Origin: Bacteroidaceae bacterium
GTDB taxonomy: Bacteria; Bacteroidota; Bacteroidia; Bacteroidales; Bacteroidaceae
Length of the DNA: 64,000 nucleotides
Assembly: GCA_024398615.1 (NCBI GenBank)
Contig: JAKSIU010000012.1
Span: 1 to 64,000, forward strand
Direction of reading: 5' to 3'
The first letter of the stretch is position 1, and every line of letters begins with the position of its first letter. This document shows positions 1 through 7,616 of this stretch, piece by piece. Under the pieces are notes generated by a model. It saw only the letters and a program-made list of their open reading frames with translations. It did no database searches and was not told the origin of the DNA. Both the position numbers and the translations under genes were made by a program.

Positions 1-404
1 AGGGAACGTATTCCCGTTCCGTGAGCGAATCACGGCCATCCACTCACCGCGGTGTTCCAAATGGCTGTCCCGTGCGTGAAACCCGCGGGATTGCTCACCG
101 CGAGGGAACGTATTTCCATTCTGTGAGCGAAACGGGGTAATCTACTTACCGTGGCTTCTCAAATGGCTGTCCCGTGAGTGAATCCCGCGGGATTGCTCAC
201 CGCGAGGGAGCGTATTCCCGTTCCGTGAGCGAAATGGGGCCATCCACTCACCGCGGTGTCTCAAATGGCTATCCCGTGCGTGAAACCCGCGGGATTGCTC
301 ACCGCGAGGGAACGTATTTCCATTCCGTGAACGAATCACGGCAATCCACTCACCGCGGTGTCTCAAATGGCTGTCCCGTGCGTGAAACCCGCGGGATTGC
401 TCAC
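1..404. repeat. 102-bp tandem repeat array (about 4 copies)
   Basis: The block that begins CGCGGGATTGCTCACC recurs at 84, 186, 288 and 390, exactly 102 bp apart. Positions 1-83 are the tail of an earlier copy and the last copy breaks off near 404. Each unit is built from two diverged halves of about 51 bp that share CTCACCG near the front and GTGnGnGAA at the end. The first half contains inverted repeats (GCTCAC with GTGAGC; GGAACG with CGTTCC), so it could fold into a hairpin. 102 is 34 codons, and long open frames run on both strands, but the copy at 84-185 carries stop codons in both (TAA at 138 on plus, 142-144 on minus). That fits a non-coding or decayed array. The left end lies outside the window. 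Confidence 0.9.
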
Positions 405-469
405 CAAAACGAAGAAAAGGAAATGAGAATTGCGCAGATGATTTAGCGTAAAGCAGTGATTTATACCTT

Positions 470-509
470 CCCCCACTAAATATCGGGTGGGGGCCAACAT
501 TGGGGTTGG
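470..509. other. Two adjacent small hairpins in the intergenic region
   Basis: CCCCCAC (470-476) can pair with GTGGGGG (487-493), and directly after it CCAAC (494-498) can pair with GTTGG (505-509). They lie between the repeat array and the tRNA-Pro terminator, in the otherwise gene-free stretch 405-523. No U-run follows, so I do not call a terminator. I see nothing else in this stretch. Confidence 0.5.
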
Positions 510-523
510 CGTTCGACTATGCA

Positions 524-566
524 TAAAAAAGACAGAAACCCGTTTTGTGTTGGGTTTCTGTCTTTT
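524..566 (-). terminator. Rho-independent terminator of tRNA-Pro
   Basis: AAAAGACAGAAACCC (527-541) and GGGTTTCTGTCTTTT (552-566) form a perfect 15-bp stem with a 10-nt loop. Read on the minus strand it starts right at the CCA end of tRNA-Pro and is followed by a run of T. Confidence 0.9.
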
Positions 567-641
567 GGTCGGAATGAGGCGACTCGAACGCCCGACCCCT
601 ACGTCCCGAACGTAGTGCGCTACCAACTGCGCTACATTCCG
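566..641 (-). tRNA. tRNA-Pro (anticodon CGG)
   Basis: The minus strand folds into a full cloverleaf. The acceptor stem is CGGAATG with CATTCCG, the D stem GCGC with GCGC, the anticodon stem CTACG with CGTAG around loop TTCGGGA (anticodon CGG, reads CCG), and the T stem GGGCG with CGCCT (one G-U pair) around TTCGAGT. The C1-G72 pair is typical of bacterial proline tRNAs. The discriminator A and the 3' CCA are encoded (566-569). Length is 76 nt. Confidence 0.96.
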
Positions 642-657
642 ATCTCTTTCGACGGTG

Positions 658-665
658 CAAAGGTA
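658..665 (-). promoter_or_regulatory. -7 element TACCTTTG for tRNA-Pro
   Basis: The minus strand reads TACCTTTG, a match to the Bacteroidota -7 consensus TAnnTTTG, 16 bp upstream of the tRNA-Pro 5' end. No convincing -33 TTG was found at 19-21 bp. Confidence 0.65.
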
Positions 666-706
666 AGGGTATTTTTTGAACTACAGAACTTTTTTATTCC
701 AAAAAC

Positions 707-736
707 TTGCGGAGAATAAAAAAGTACGTATCTTTG
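707..736 (+). promoter_or_regulatory. Promoter of tRNA-Phe
   Basis: TTG at 707-709 and TATCTTTG at 729-736 are separated by 19 bp, matching the Bacteroidota TTG-N19-21-TAnnTTTG promoter. Transcription would start about 20 nt before the mature tRNA. Confidence 0.75.
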
Positions 737-763
737 CACCCGCATTCGGGAACAAATGCTTCT

Positions 764-836
764 GGTGCCATAGCTCAGTTGGTAGAGCAAAGGACTGAAA
801 ATCCTTGTGTCCCTAGTTCGATTCTCGGTGGCACCA
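764..836 (+). tRNA. tRNA-Phe (anticodon GAA)
   Basis: The cloverleaf has acceptor GGTGCCA with TGGCACC, D stem GCTC with GAGC, and anticodon stem AAGGA with TCCTT around CTGAAAA (anticodon GAA). The T arm CCTAG-TTCGATT-CTCGG has an uncommon T-C mismatch at the third pair (51-63); all other stems pair fully. The discriminator is A836. CCA is not encoded, unlike the neighbouring tRNA-Pro. Length is 73 nt. The identity is secure from the anticodon; the mismatch is discussed as a finding. Confidence 0.93.
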
Positions 837-840
837 CATG

Positions 841-877
841 AAAAAAGCCTCACGGATTCCTCCGCGAGGCCTTTTTC
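841..877 (+). terminator. Terminator of tRNA-Phe
   Basis: GCCTCACGGA (847-856) pairs with TCCGCGAGGC (861-870) with one mismatch around a TTCC loop, followed by CTTTTTC. It lies just after the tRNA 3' end. Confidence 0.85.
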
Positions 878-929
878 ATATCATCAGCCCATGCCTATGA
901 TTCCGACCACCAATTTTTTTGTCATTTGA

Positions 930-960
930 TTGACATTGTTGAATGCAATTGATATTTTTG
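930..960 (+). promoter_or_regulatory. Promoter of the 988 outer-membrane gene
   Basis: TTG at 930-932, a 20-bp spacer, then TATTTTTG at 953-960: a good fit to the Bacteroidota housekeeping promoter. It ends 27 bp before the chosen ATG. Confidence 0.7.
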
Positions 961-987
961 GACAGAATATTGAAAAATCATCAGGAT

Positions 988-1857
988 ATGAACAGGTGTA
1001 GGAACATGATCAGGTATGCTGCAGTGGCGATTCTGGCCTTTGCAACCAATGTGCCGCTGTGTAGCCAGATTAAAAAGGAATTTGAACTGATGGGCGGAGA
1101 GGCCGCCCAGATCAGGCATGTGACAGGTGAGAGTTGCAGCGTCAACAGTCTGAAGGGAGGTCTGTTGTTGGGTACACGCTGTACGTTCTATTCCAGCAGG
1201 CATTTCGGCGTATTCGCGCAGCTGGAATACGAAACCTGGACTTTCAATGAAAAACAATGGTTCGGTGCAGTCAACAAGGCCGATGGAAACAAATATCTTT
1301 ACCGTTTCAGAGGCAATGACATATTGTTGGAATCCAATCTCGACCTGTTTGCAGGTGCGGCCTTCAAGACAAAATGCAATGGCTTGGATATTACGTCAAG
1401 ACTGGGATTCGGAGCGATCATCGATAATCTGGATTATTCATATGAACGCCGTTCACGTGATGACAGTTCCGGGCCGGAATACTATGACATACGCCGGATT
1501 GGGGGGCATGCCGATTCTGAAGAATATCTTCTTGACAACAACGATGACGTGTCTGTGCCTGTCGCTTTTGCCATGAAGGCCGATGTCCGGTTTGCTTTTC
1601 CGAACGAGAACCGTATAGGTTTCATGTTCGCAGGCATAGGATTGGACATGCCTGTAAGCAGAGTGATTGAGGAAACCGTATCAATCCGTTCAATACGGGA
1701 ACATGAACCGACCAACTGGGTTGAATCAGTAGCATGGAACGGAGCAAAGAGCAATTGGATCAAGGATGCCGATTCAAAGACCGTTACCAGCAGCATGGTC
1801 CGCATCATGCCGGTCGTCAGCATAAATGTAGGTTACTGCTTTGCCGTCAGACATTAA
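988..1857 (+). CDS. Putative outer-membrane beta-barrel protein
   Basis: 289 residues. I chose ATG 988 because it follows the promoter at 930-960 and gives a proper signal peptide (MNRCRNMIRY, a hydrophobic stretch, cleavage near CSQ at about 27). An in-frame ATG at 943 lies upstream of the predicted transcription start. The mature part alternates aromatic and polar residues (for example GVFAQLEYETWTF, GFMFAGIGLD) and ends in a beta-like strand, VSINVGYCF, as small outer-membrane barrels do. I recognise no specific family and no enzyme motif. The lipoprotein gene at 1871 follows after 13 bp and is probably cotranscribed, so the two may form an envelope pair. The function is unknown. Confidence 0.7.
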   Translation: MNRCRNMIRYAAVAILAFATNVPLCSQIKKEFELMGGEAAQIRHVTGESCSVNSLKGGLLLGTRCTFYSSRHFGVFAQLEYETWTFNEKQWFGAVNKADGNKYLYRFRGNDILLESNLDLFAGAAFKTKCNGLDITSRLGFGAIIDNLDYSYERRSRDDSSGPEYYDIRRIGGHADSEEYLLDNNDDVSVPVAFAMKADVRFAFPNENRIGFMFAGIGLDMPVSRVIEETVSIRSIREHEPTNWVESVAWNGAKSNWIKDADSKTVTSSMVRIMPVVSINVGYCFAVRH

Positions 1858-1870
1858 AAAGATATCCGAT

Positions 1871-2335
1871 ATGAACAGAATAATTGCATTGATAGCGGCA
1901 GGTTTCCTGTTTGGAGCCTGTTCCAGCGCTTTTGATTACGACAGGGGTAATTATGATGACAGTTACTATGAGACGAACAGTGAGGTCCTGACCATCAGGA
2001 ACTTTTCGTCCGATGCGACCGTCTGGTTTATCCCGGACAGGGATCATGCGGAAGTGCTTCCTGATGAGCTGAGCGAATGGCAGAAGATATCGGTGTTTGA
2101 GGTGGAACCGCACTCGTCATACCCGATACTGTTTGACAGCAACGATTTCTATGTGACTCCAATAGAAACCTACGGACCGGAAGACACTCTGATTGTCTAT
2201 GTATTCAAAAAGGATGTCTGGAACGGGTACAGCTGGAAAGAGCTTGTTGAAGGCAGACTCTGGTCATGCAAGGCCGGATACAGCGTTCAGGATGCAGTAT
2301 CGTCATCCGGAATCATAACTTATCCTATGCCATAG
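1871..2335 (+). CDS. Hypothetical lipoprotein
   Basis: 154 residues. The N terminus MNRIIALIAAGFLFGAC is a lipoprotein signal with lipobox FGAC and the lipidated Cys at 17. ATG 1871 was preferred over an in-frame ATG at 1841 that lies inside the upstream gene and would spoil the signal peptide. The mature protein begins with an acidic, Tyr- and Asp-rich linker and then looks like a small beta domain. No family was recognised. It lies 13 bp behind the barrel gene and ends 8 bp from the convergent kinase gene, with no room for a conventional terminator. Confidence 0.7.
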   Translation: MNRIIALIAAGFLFGACSSAFDYDRGNYDDSYYETNSEVLTIRNFSSDATVWFIPDRDHAEVLPDELSEWQKISVFEVEPHSSYPILFDSNDFYVTPIETYGPEDTLIVYVFKKDVWNGYSWKELVEGRLWSCKAGYSVQDAVSSSGIITYPMP

Positions 2336-2343
2336 GGTAGGTT

Positions 2344-3519
2344 TCAGCAGCTGCCCAGACCATCGGCGCTGTGGCAGATGGCGGTCATGTATTTTCCTTC
2401 CATATTCGGGAATGCCTTCAAGTATTCCCGGCTTACCTTTTCTATGATGCTTTCCCTGTAGGCGGGGTCGATAAGAGCCATGCAGCAGCCCTTGAAACCT
2501 GCTCCGCTGAATCGGCCTCCGTATATTCCATCGGTTCCGGTCATGATTTCGTACAGGGTCTTGAGTTCGGGTGAACCTGTTTCCCAGTTTTGGATTGATG
2601 ACAGTCCTGATTCAAAGCTCAGCCGGCCATACTCTTCAATGTCACCGCGGCGCCATGCATCGGCTCCCGCTATTACGCGTTCCTGTTCGGTGTACCAGTG
2701 CATGGCACGCTTGCGCCAGTTGTCGGGCAGACGGTCACCGTATTCGTCAAAGATCTGACGCGGGACCTGACGGAAATATGTCTCATTGAATTTGCCGTAG
2801 TCCATACCTGCGTATGCCAGGAGGGCGTATGCGGCGCTCCGGCATTCATCAACCCTCATGTTGAACTTGCTGCCGGCCAGAGTGCGCTCTATTCCGCTGA
2901 AGAAGATGGCTATCTCATACGGCTTCATTGACGGACTGGAAGGAATCAGTTCATATTTGTCATCCTGTGTGTCCAGATAAAGCAGATGGTCCTTCTTGGA
3001 ATACATCTCACAGCTTTGGTCAAGTTTGCCGCTGCTCACACCTACATAATTGTTTTCCGATGCCATGGAGATGAGTATCATTTCCAACGGAGAAAGGTTT
3101 ATGCGGTTGACCTTGCAAAGTGCCTTGAGGAAGACCAGACATACGCTGGCTGATGATGAAAGACCGCCAATGGGAAGAGTGCCTTCAATTACACCGCACA
3201 GACCTACAGACAGGGTGTAGCGCTGTTGCAGGGCTATGGTCACGCCGCGCAGATAGTCGGCCCAGTCATTCTGACGTACATCGGCCACCTCACGGATGTG
3301 GAACTGGGCGCGCTTGTCAAACTGCAGGGACATGAGCTCAATCACGCCGTTCTGCTTCGGCGAATACGCGAAATGGATTCCGCGGTCTATTGCCAGACCG
3401 GTAATGCGCCCCAGCTGATGGTCCACATGGGCACCTATCGGGCAGATACGGTACGGGCAGAAGGCCACGTCTTCAGGTGACTTGCGGTATATCTCAAAGA
3501 ACTTCTCTTCACATTTCAT
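2344..3519 (-). CDS. GHMP kinase, galacturonokinase-like member of the galactokinase family
   Basis: 391 residues, cytoplasmic. The three GHMP motifs are visible: substrate loop PYRICPIGAHVDH (22-34), phosphate-binding loop LPIGGLSSSA (115-124), and C-terminal GRFSGAGFKGCC (335-346). Asp167 in GKLDQS is the likely catalytic base. Motif 1 is not the usual galactokinase GRVNLIGEHTDY: the sugar-contacting Glu is Ala. From memory it closely resembles plant galacturonokinase (GalAK), as do the segments ADAWRRGDIEEYGRL and GLSSIQNWE. The family phosphorylates C1 of a free sugar. By inference the substrate is D-galacturonate or a related sugar rather than galactose. It lies 11 bp behind rfbA on the same strand, suggesting a kinase plus nucleotidyltransferase salvage pair. 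Plain galactokinase is the alternative. Confidence 0.8.
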   Translation of the reverse strand: MKCEEKFFEIYRKSPEDVAFCPYRICPIGAHVDHQLGRITGLAIDRGIHFAYSPKQNGVIELMSLQFDKRAQFHIREVADVRQNDWADYLRGVTIALQQRYTLSVGLCGVIEGTLPIGGLSSSASVCLVFLKALCKVNRINLSPLEMILISMASENNYVGVSSGKLDQSCEMYSKKDHLLYLDTQDDKYELIPSSPSMKPYEIAIFFSGIERTLAGSKFNMRVDECRSAAYALLAYAGMDYGKFNETYFRQVPRQIFDEYGDRLPDNWRKRAMHWYTEQERVIAGADAWRRGDIEEYGRLSFESGLSSIQNWETGSPELKTLYEIMTGTDGIYGGRFSGAGFKGCCMALIDPAYRESIIEKVSREYLKAFPNMEGKYMTAICHSADGLGSC

Positions 3520-3530
3520 ACGCTATGGTC

Positions 3531-4427
3531 TTATTCAAGTCCGACACCTCTTTTTTCCTTTGCAAGTTTTACCAGATACTGTCCGTACTGGTTCTTTATC
3601 ATGGGCTGTGCCACTTCAATCAGCTTGTCGGCATCAATCCAGCCGTTGCGGAATGCTATGGCTTCCAGACATCCTATCTTCAGGCCCTGACGTTTCTCCA
3701 GCACTTCAACAAAGGTCGATGCTTCGCTCAGGGAATCGTGCGTTCCGGTATCCAGCCATGCAAAGCCTCTGCCAAGTAACTGCATCTTGAGTTCGCCATC
3801 GGAAAGGAAACGCTGGTTGACGGTGGTTATCTCCAGTTCTCCGCGTGCTGACGGCTTGATTGTATGTGCTACGTTGACAACCTTGTTGGGATAGAAGTAC
3901 AGGCCAACCACAGCGTAGTTGCTCTTTGGCTGTGCCGGCTTCTCTTCAATGGAAAGGCAGTTGCCGTCCTGGTCGAATTCGGCTACACCATAGCGTTCCG
4001 GGTCGCTGACCCAATATCCGAATACGGTTGCCTTGCTGTCTTCCTGTGCTGTTCTGACGGCTTCCTTGAGCTTGCTGGTAAAGCCGCTGCCGTAGAAGAT
4101 ATTGTCGCCAAGGACCAGACAGACACTGTCGTTGCCAATGAAGTCCTTGCCTATGATGAATGCCTGTGCCAGTCCGTCAGGACTTGGCTGCACGGCATAC
4201 TGGAAGTTCACTCCAAAGTCACTGCCGTCACCCAGAAGACGCTGGAAACCCGGCATGTCCTGAGGGGTTGAAATTATGAGTATGTCACGTATTCCGGCCA
4301 GCATGAGCACGCTGATGGGGTGATATACCATGGGCTTGTCATAGACCGGAAGCAGCTGCTTGCTGACTCCTTTTGTGATAGGGTAAAGTCTGGTACCGCT
4401 ACCGCCTGCAAGAACAATTCCTTTCAT
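3531..4427 (-). CDS. rfbA: Glucose-1-phosphate thymidylyltransferase
   Basis: 298 residues, the usual RfbA/RmlA length. The nucleotide-binding signature [11 protein letters not shown] (8-18), [11 protein letters not shown] and GDNIFYG are all present, and the C terminus has the RfbA-type helical part. The enzyme makes dTDP-glucose from dTTP and glucose-1-phosphate, the first step of dTDP-rhamnose and related deoxysugars for surface polysaccharides. The usual partners rfbB, rfbC and rfbD are absent here; instead a galacturonokinase-like kinase follows in the same direction. That makes it possible that this copy serves another sugar-1-phosphate, but the sequence looks like ordinary RfbA. Confidence 0.93.
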   Translation of the reverse strand: MKGIVLAGGSGTRLYPITKGVSKQLLPVYDKPMVYHPISVLMLAGIRDILIISTPQDMPGFQRLLGDGSDFGVNFQYAVQPSPDGLAQAFIIGKDFIGNDSVCLVLGDNIFYGSGFTSKLKEAVRTAQEDSKATVFGYWVSDPERYGVAEFDQDGNCLSIEEKPAQPKSNYAVVGLYFYPNKVVNVAHTIKPSARGELEITTVNQRFLSDGELKMQLLGRGFAWLDTGTHDSLSEASTFVEVLEKRQGLKIGCLEAIAFRNGWIDADKLIEVAQPMIKNQYGQYLVKLAKEKRGVGLE

Positions 4428-4448
4428 GTCTCATTGAAGTTTGGAATC

Positions 4449-4456
4449 CAAAGGTA
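4449..4456 (-). promoter_or_regulatory. -7 element for rfbA and the kinase gene
   Basis: The minus strand reads TACCTTTG (TAnnTTTG), 22 bp before the rfbA ATG. The -33 element is not clear. Confidence 0.6.
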
Positions 4457-4476
4457 TGAATAATCGTTGAAATACC

Positions 4477-4484
4477 TATATTTG
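4477..4484 (+). promoter_or_regulatory. -7 element for the GH51 gene
   Basis: TATATTTG matches TAnnTTTG, 36 bp before ATG 4520. It lies back to back with the rfbA element at 4449-4456. No good -33 TTG is seen. Confidence 0.6.
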
Positions 4485-4519
4485 CCAAATACATTTGAAC
4501 ACCAATACAAGGAACACAT

Positions 4520-7060
4520 ATGCGTAGAATTATCTTAAGTCTGTCATTGGCAGCAGTTTGCAGTCTTGGACTCATGGCTCAGGACGGAAAGGCATCAATC
4601 AGTATAGAATCGGCAAAGCCCAGCGGAATCATTGACGAAATGCTCTATGGCCAGCTGTTCGAACACATTTACTTCTCGGCCAACAACGGTGTCTGGCAGG
4701 AACTCATCTACGAGCGTTCGTTCGAACCTGAGCAGTATCCGGGCATCCATCCGCGTGATGGCTACTTTGACGGCTGGTATATGGACGATGACATGGTCCT
4801 GCATTCTCCCACCCGCTATGAGCAGCCGCTCAGGATTGACAGCATAGGGACTTGCGACTTTGACCTGACCATGGATGTGAACTGGCGCAGTTACAAGCTG
4901 GCCAGACGCAGCTGGAGCGGCGGTCTGCTGGACATACGCTTTGCATTCCGCAACAAGGCCGACGGCACTCCATATTACGTACGCATTCATGACCCGTATT
5001 ATGAGGGCCGCACCTTCACTCCGGCGCAAACCCAGTCGCAGATTGATGCAGCCAACGAGGCTGCAGCACGTGCAGCTCTCCAGCAGCAGAGCGCGACGGC
5101 CGATTTCTCGATATGCGCCATGGAAGAGCGCGAGACGGCAGGCTTTGGAGGCCGTCCGGGGCGGCGCATGAGCACGCTGACGGCGTTGGCATCGGCCCAG
5201 GCCACAAAGCAGCAGGTGAACGAGGAGCAGCAGTGGCACAAGCTTCGCGTGGAAAGCCGCGGCAGCAGGGCGACAGTGTTCTGGGACGGCAAGGAGGTGG
5301 TCAGCTATGACGGACTTGAGCAGGCTGACCGCAATTTCCTGACCTTCTGGGTCAACTATACCGAGGCAACTTACCGTAATATAAAGCTCACCGGGACCGA
5401 TGGAACCGTGCTGTTCGAGGGCACTCCGGGCGATGTCCGGATTCCCGCTGTGGCACAGCAGTGGACGGCTTTCGGCGATGACGGCAAGTACCGTCTGGTC
5501 AAGGGCGATGCCGTGAACATGCGCTATTCGCAGGAGATAACCGCAGGCAGGAAGGCCGAAGCCGGCATTTTCCAGGGGCCGCAGAACATAATCAAAGGCG
5601 AAAAGTATGTGGGCTCGATATATGCCAAGGGTAAAGGCGAGCTTATTGTAGGACTGCGTAATACCGACGGTCAGTTTGTAGCCGGCCAGTCGCTTGGCAA
5701 GGTTGGCAAGGAGTGGAAGAAATACGAATTCGAGCTTATACCGCAGAAAAGCGGTGACGGCGATTTCGCAATAGCCGTGAAGGGTGGTATGGTGCAGGTC
5801 GATCAGGTGACAATGACAACGCAGACAGGTCTTGACCTGGGCGGCTTCCGCCCCGACATACTGCAGGCTGTCAAGGAACTGCATCCAAGCTGCATGCGCT
5901 GGCCGGGTGGCGGTTATGTGGCGCAGTACAACTGGAAATGGGGCATCGGCCCGCAGGAGGAGCGCGAGCGCTGGCCGCACTGGATGTGGATGGACTATGA
6001 CCAGAACTGCTTCGGTACCGATGAGTTCATACGTTTCTGCCGTGAGGTGAATTCCGAACCGATTATTGTGGTCAGTGTCAAGTTCGAACGCCCTGACGAG
6101 GAATTTCCGCAGATACTTCAGGATGCCCTTGACTGGCTGCGCTACTGCAATGCTCCGGCAACTGACGAATGGGGCGCAAAGCGTGCCGCCAACGGACATC
6201 CGGAGCCGTACAATGTGAAATACTGGGAGATTGACAACGAGATGTGGGAGATGGGCATTGAGCGCTACGAGAAGGCCCTGCGCATATTCTCGACCGAGAT
6301 GCGCAAGATTGACCCGTCAATCAAGATCATTGCCTGCGGCGGATTCCCCGAGGATGCCGATTTCATAAAGCGCAGCGGCAATTACTTCGACTACATGAGC
6401 CTGCACCATTACGAGCAGCAGGGCGGTTACGCTACCGGTCCCGAGCGTCTGGGCCAGCAGTATGACCGTTACGCCAAGATGTTTGCAGAGGGGCCAAATC
6501 CCAACTGCAAGCTGTTCATATCGGAATGGAACCTGAACTCCACCGATTGGCGCACAGGTCTGTTCGCAGGCGGTTTCCTGAATATGGCCGAGGCCCGCGA
6601 TGTAGTGGCAATGGGTGCTGCGGCACTGTTCCTGCGCCGAACCGATTCGCCCGACTGGAACAACGCATTCATCAATTTCGATTACAAGGACCTGTTCAAG
6701 GCTCCGAACTGCCAGGTTACTGAACTGTGGTATGACCATTTCTCAAAGTACCGTCTGGCCTACAGCGGCGAGACCGCAGGCTTGAGCATCAGCACCACAC
6801 TTTCAGAGAACGGCCGCGACGTCATTGTCAAGATTGTCAACACCGGCAACGATGCGGTCCAGCTTGAGGTGAACGGTGACTGGGCATCATTGAGTGCAGG
6901 CAGTTTCGATTTCTATGCCCCCGGCAGTCTGACAGCCGCCAACAGCATGGAGAACAAGAACGCTGTGGCTCTGCAGCATGCTTCGCCCAGGATAGCTGAC
7001 GGCGTGGCTACGCTTACCGTACCGGCTTTGAGTGCCGGAGTGCTTACGCTGAGCAAGTGA
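4520..7060 (+). CDS. Secreted alpha-L-arabinofuranosidase, GH51, with inserted accessory domains
   Basis: 846 residues. A signal peptide occupies 1-20 (ends LGLMAQ). The GH51 N-terminal strand LYGQLFEHIYFS follows. The middle (about 90-290) resembles a concanavalin-type sugar-binding domain (WHKLRVESRG, FWDGKEVVSYDG) interrupted at about 170-235 by an Ala/Gln-rich stretch. About 310-440 looks like a CBM4/9-type module. The catalytic barrel starts near 450; Glu574 in YWEIDNEMW is the acid/base and Glu669 in FISEWN the nucleophile. A C-terminal beta domain closes the protein. The family releases arabinofuranose from arabinan and arabinoxylan by a retaining mechanism. It has its own promoter and stands alone, with no SusC/SusD genes beside it, so it is not an obvious polysaccharide-utilisation-locus member. 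Confidence 0.93.
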   Translation: MRRIILSLSLAAVCSLGLMAQDGKASISIESAKPSGIIDEMLYGQLFEHIYFSANNGVWQELIYERSFEPEQYPGIHPRDGYFDGWYMDDDMVLHSPTRYEQPLRIDSIGTCDFDLTMDVNWRSYKLARRSWSGGLLDIRFAFRNKADGTPYYVRIHDPYYEGRTFTPAQTQSQIDAANEAAARAALQQQSATADFSICAMEERETAGFGGRPGRRMSTLTALASAQATKQQVNEEQQWHKLRVESRGSRATVFWDGKEVVSYDGLEQADRNFLTFWVNYTEATYRNIKLTGTDGTVLFEGTPGDVRIPAVAQQWTAFGDDGKYRLVKGDAVNMRYSQEITAGRKAEAGIFQGPQNIIKGEKYVGSIYAKGKGELIVGLRNTDGQFVAGQSLGKVGKEWKKYEFELIPQKSGDGDFAIAVKGGMVQVDQVTMTTQTGLDLGGFRPDILQAVKELHPSCMRWPGGGYVAQYNWKWGIGPQEERERWPHWMWMDYDQNCFGTDEFIRFCREVNSEPIIVVSVKFERPDEEFPQILQDALDWLRYCNAPATDEWGAKRAANGHPEPYNVKYWEIDNEMWEMGIERYEKALRIFSTEMRKIDPSIKIIACGGFPEDADFIKRSGNYFDYMSLHHYEQQGGYATGPERLGQQYDRYAKMFAEGPNPNCKLFISEWNLNSTDWRTGLFAGGFLNMAEARDVVAMGAAALFLRRTDSPDWNNAFINFDYKDLFKAPNCQVTELWYDHFSKYRLAYSGETAGLSISTTLSENGRDVIVKIVNTGNDAVQLEVNGDWASLSAGSFDFYAPGSLTAANSMENKNAVALQHASPRIADGVATLTVPALSAGVLTLSK

Positions 7061-7083
7061 CAATTCCTCATGCAAAACCTTAC

Positions 7084-7590
7084 TTATTTGGCCACGACAC
7101 CGTTCTTGGTCAGGGTCCAGGACTTGGTGAAAATGTCGCCTATCAGAGCAAGGACTGCCTGGATATCACCTGCACCGATGCCCGGCATTGACAGCTTGTC
7201 TTCTATGTCGGCATATTCTCCTACGCAGTAGCCATTGGAGTCGGTGCATGTTATGAAGACCTTGTAGTCGCATGACAGGGCGCATTCTTCCTGATTCTGG
7301 TAGGTCTTGTCGTAGGCAAGGTATGTGGAAACGGTTACGTCATTGTCAAGTGCAATGTCCTTGTTGACGTAGGTGTCATGCTTGTCATACAGGGAGTCGA
7401 CAGGCTGTCCGTCAAGGCAGACCACCAGCCGCCCGAACTCTGAAAAGGTATTGTTGGGGTGGAATTTCAGTTCCACGTTACCCTTTATTGTCTTGGCTTC
7501 TTCCTGTTTCGGCTGTGGGTCATCTTCATTCTTTGAACATGCTGCAAACATCAGAGCTGTAGCCAGCAGTGCAAATGTGATTTTCTTCAT
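7084..7590 (-). CDS. Hypothetical lipoprotein
   Basis: 168 residues with a clear lipoprotein signal MKKITFALLATALMFAAC (lipobox FAAC, Cys18), followed by an acidic Asp/Glu/Pro/Gln linker typical of surface-exposed Bacteroidota lipoproteins. The rest looks like one beta-rich domain. No family is recognised. It is the last gene in the direction galE, nucleotidyltransferase, GSCFA, and begins 26 bp after the GSCFA stop, so it may belong to that operon. It converges with the GH51 gene. Confidence 0.75.
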   Translation of the reverse strand: MKKITFALLATALMFAACSKNEDDPQPKQEEAKTIKGNVELKFHPNNTFSEFGRLVVCLDGQPVDSLYDKHDTYVNKDIALDNDVTVSTYLAYDKTYQNQEECALSCDYKVFITCTDSNGYCVGEYADIEDKLSMPGIGAGDIQAVLALIGDIFTKSWTLTKNGVVAK

Positions 7591-7616
7591 TTTTCTGAAA
7601 AGTTATTTTAAACGTG

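Noticed and set aside
142..446. Open frames on both strands across the tandem repeats as repeat-protein genes
   Set aside because: The 102-bp period keeps all frames open by arithmetic, and the copy at 84-185 carries stops in both directions; no ribosome-binding site or signal was seen.
405..523. Possible CRISPR array or phage attachment site near the tRNA genes
   Set aside because: The repeats at 1-404 have no unique spacers and are not short direct repeats, no cas gene is in the window, and no integrase or att duplication beside the tRNAs was found.
4595..6199. 534-codon minus-strand frame across the GH51 gene
   Set aside because: It is a shadow of a high-GC gene; the plus-strand protein has the catalytic Glu residues and a signal peptide.
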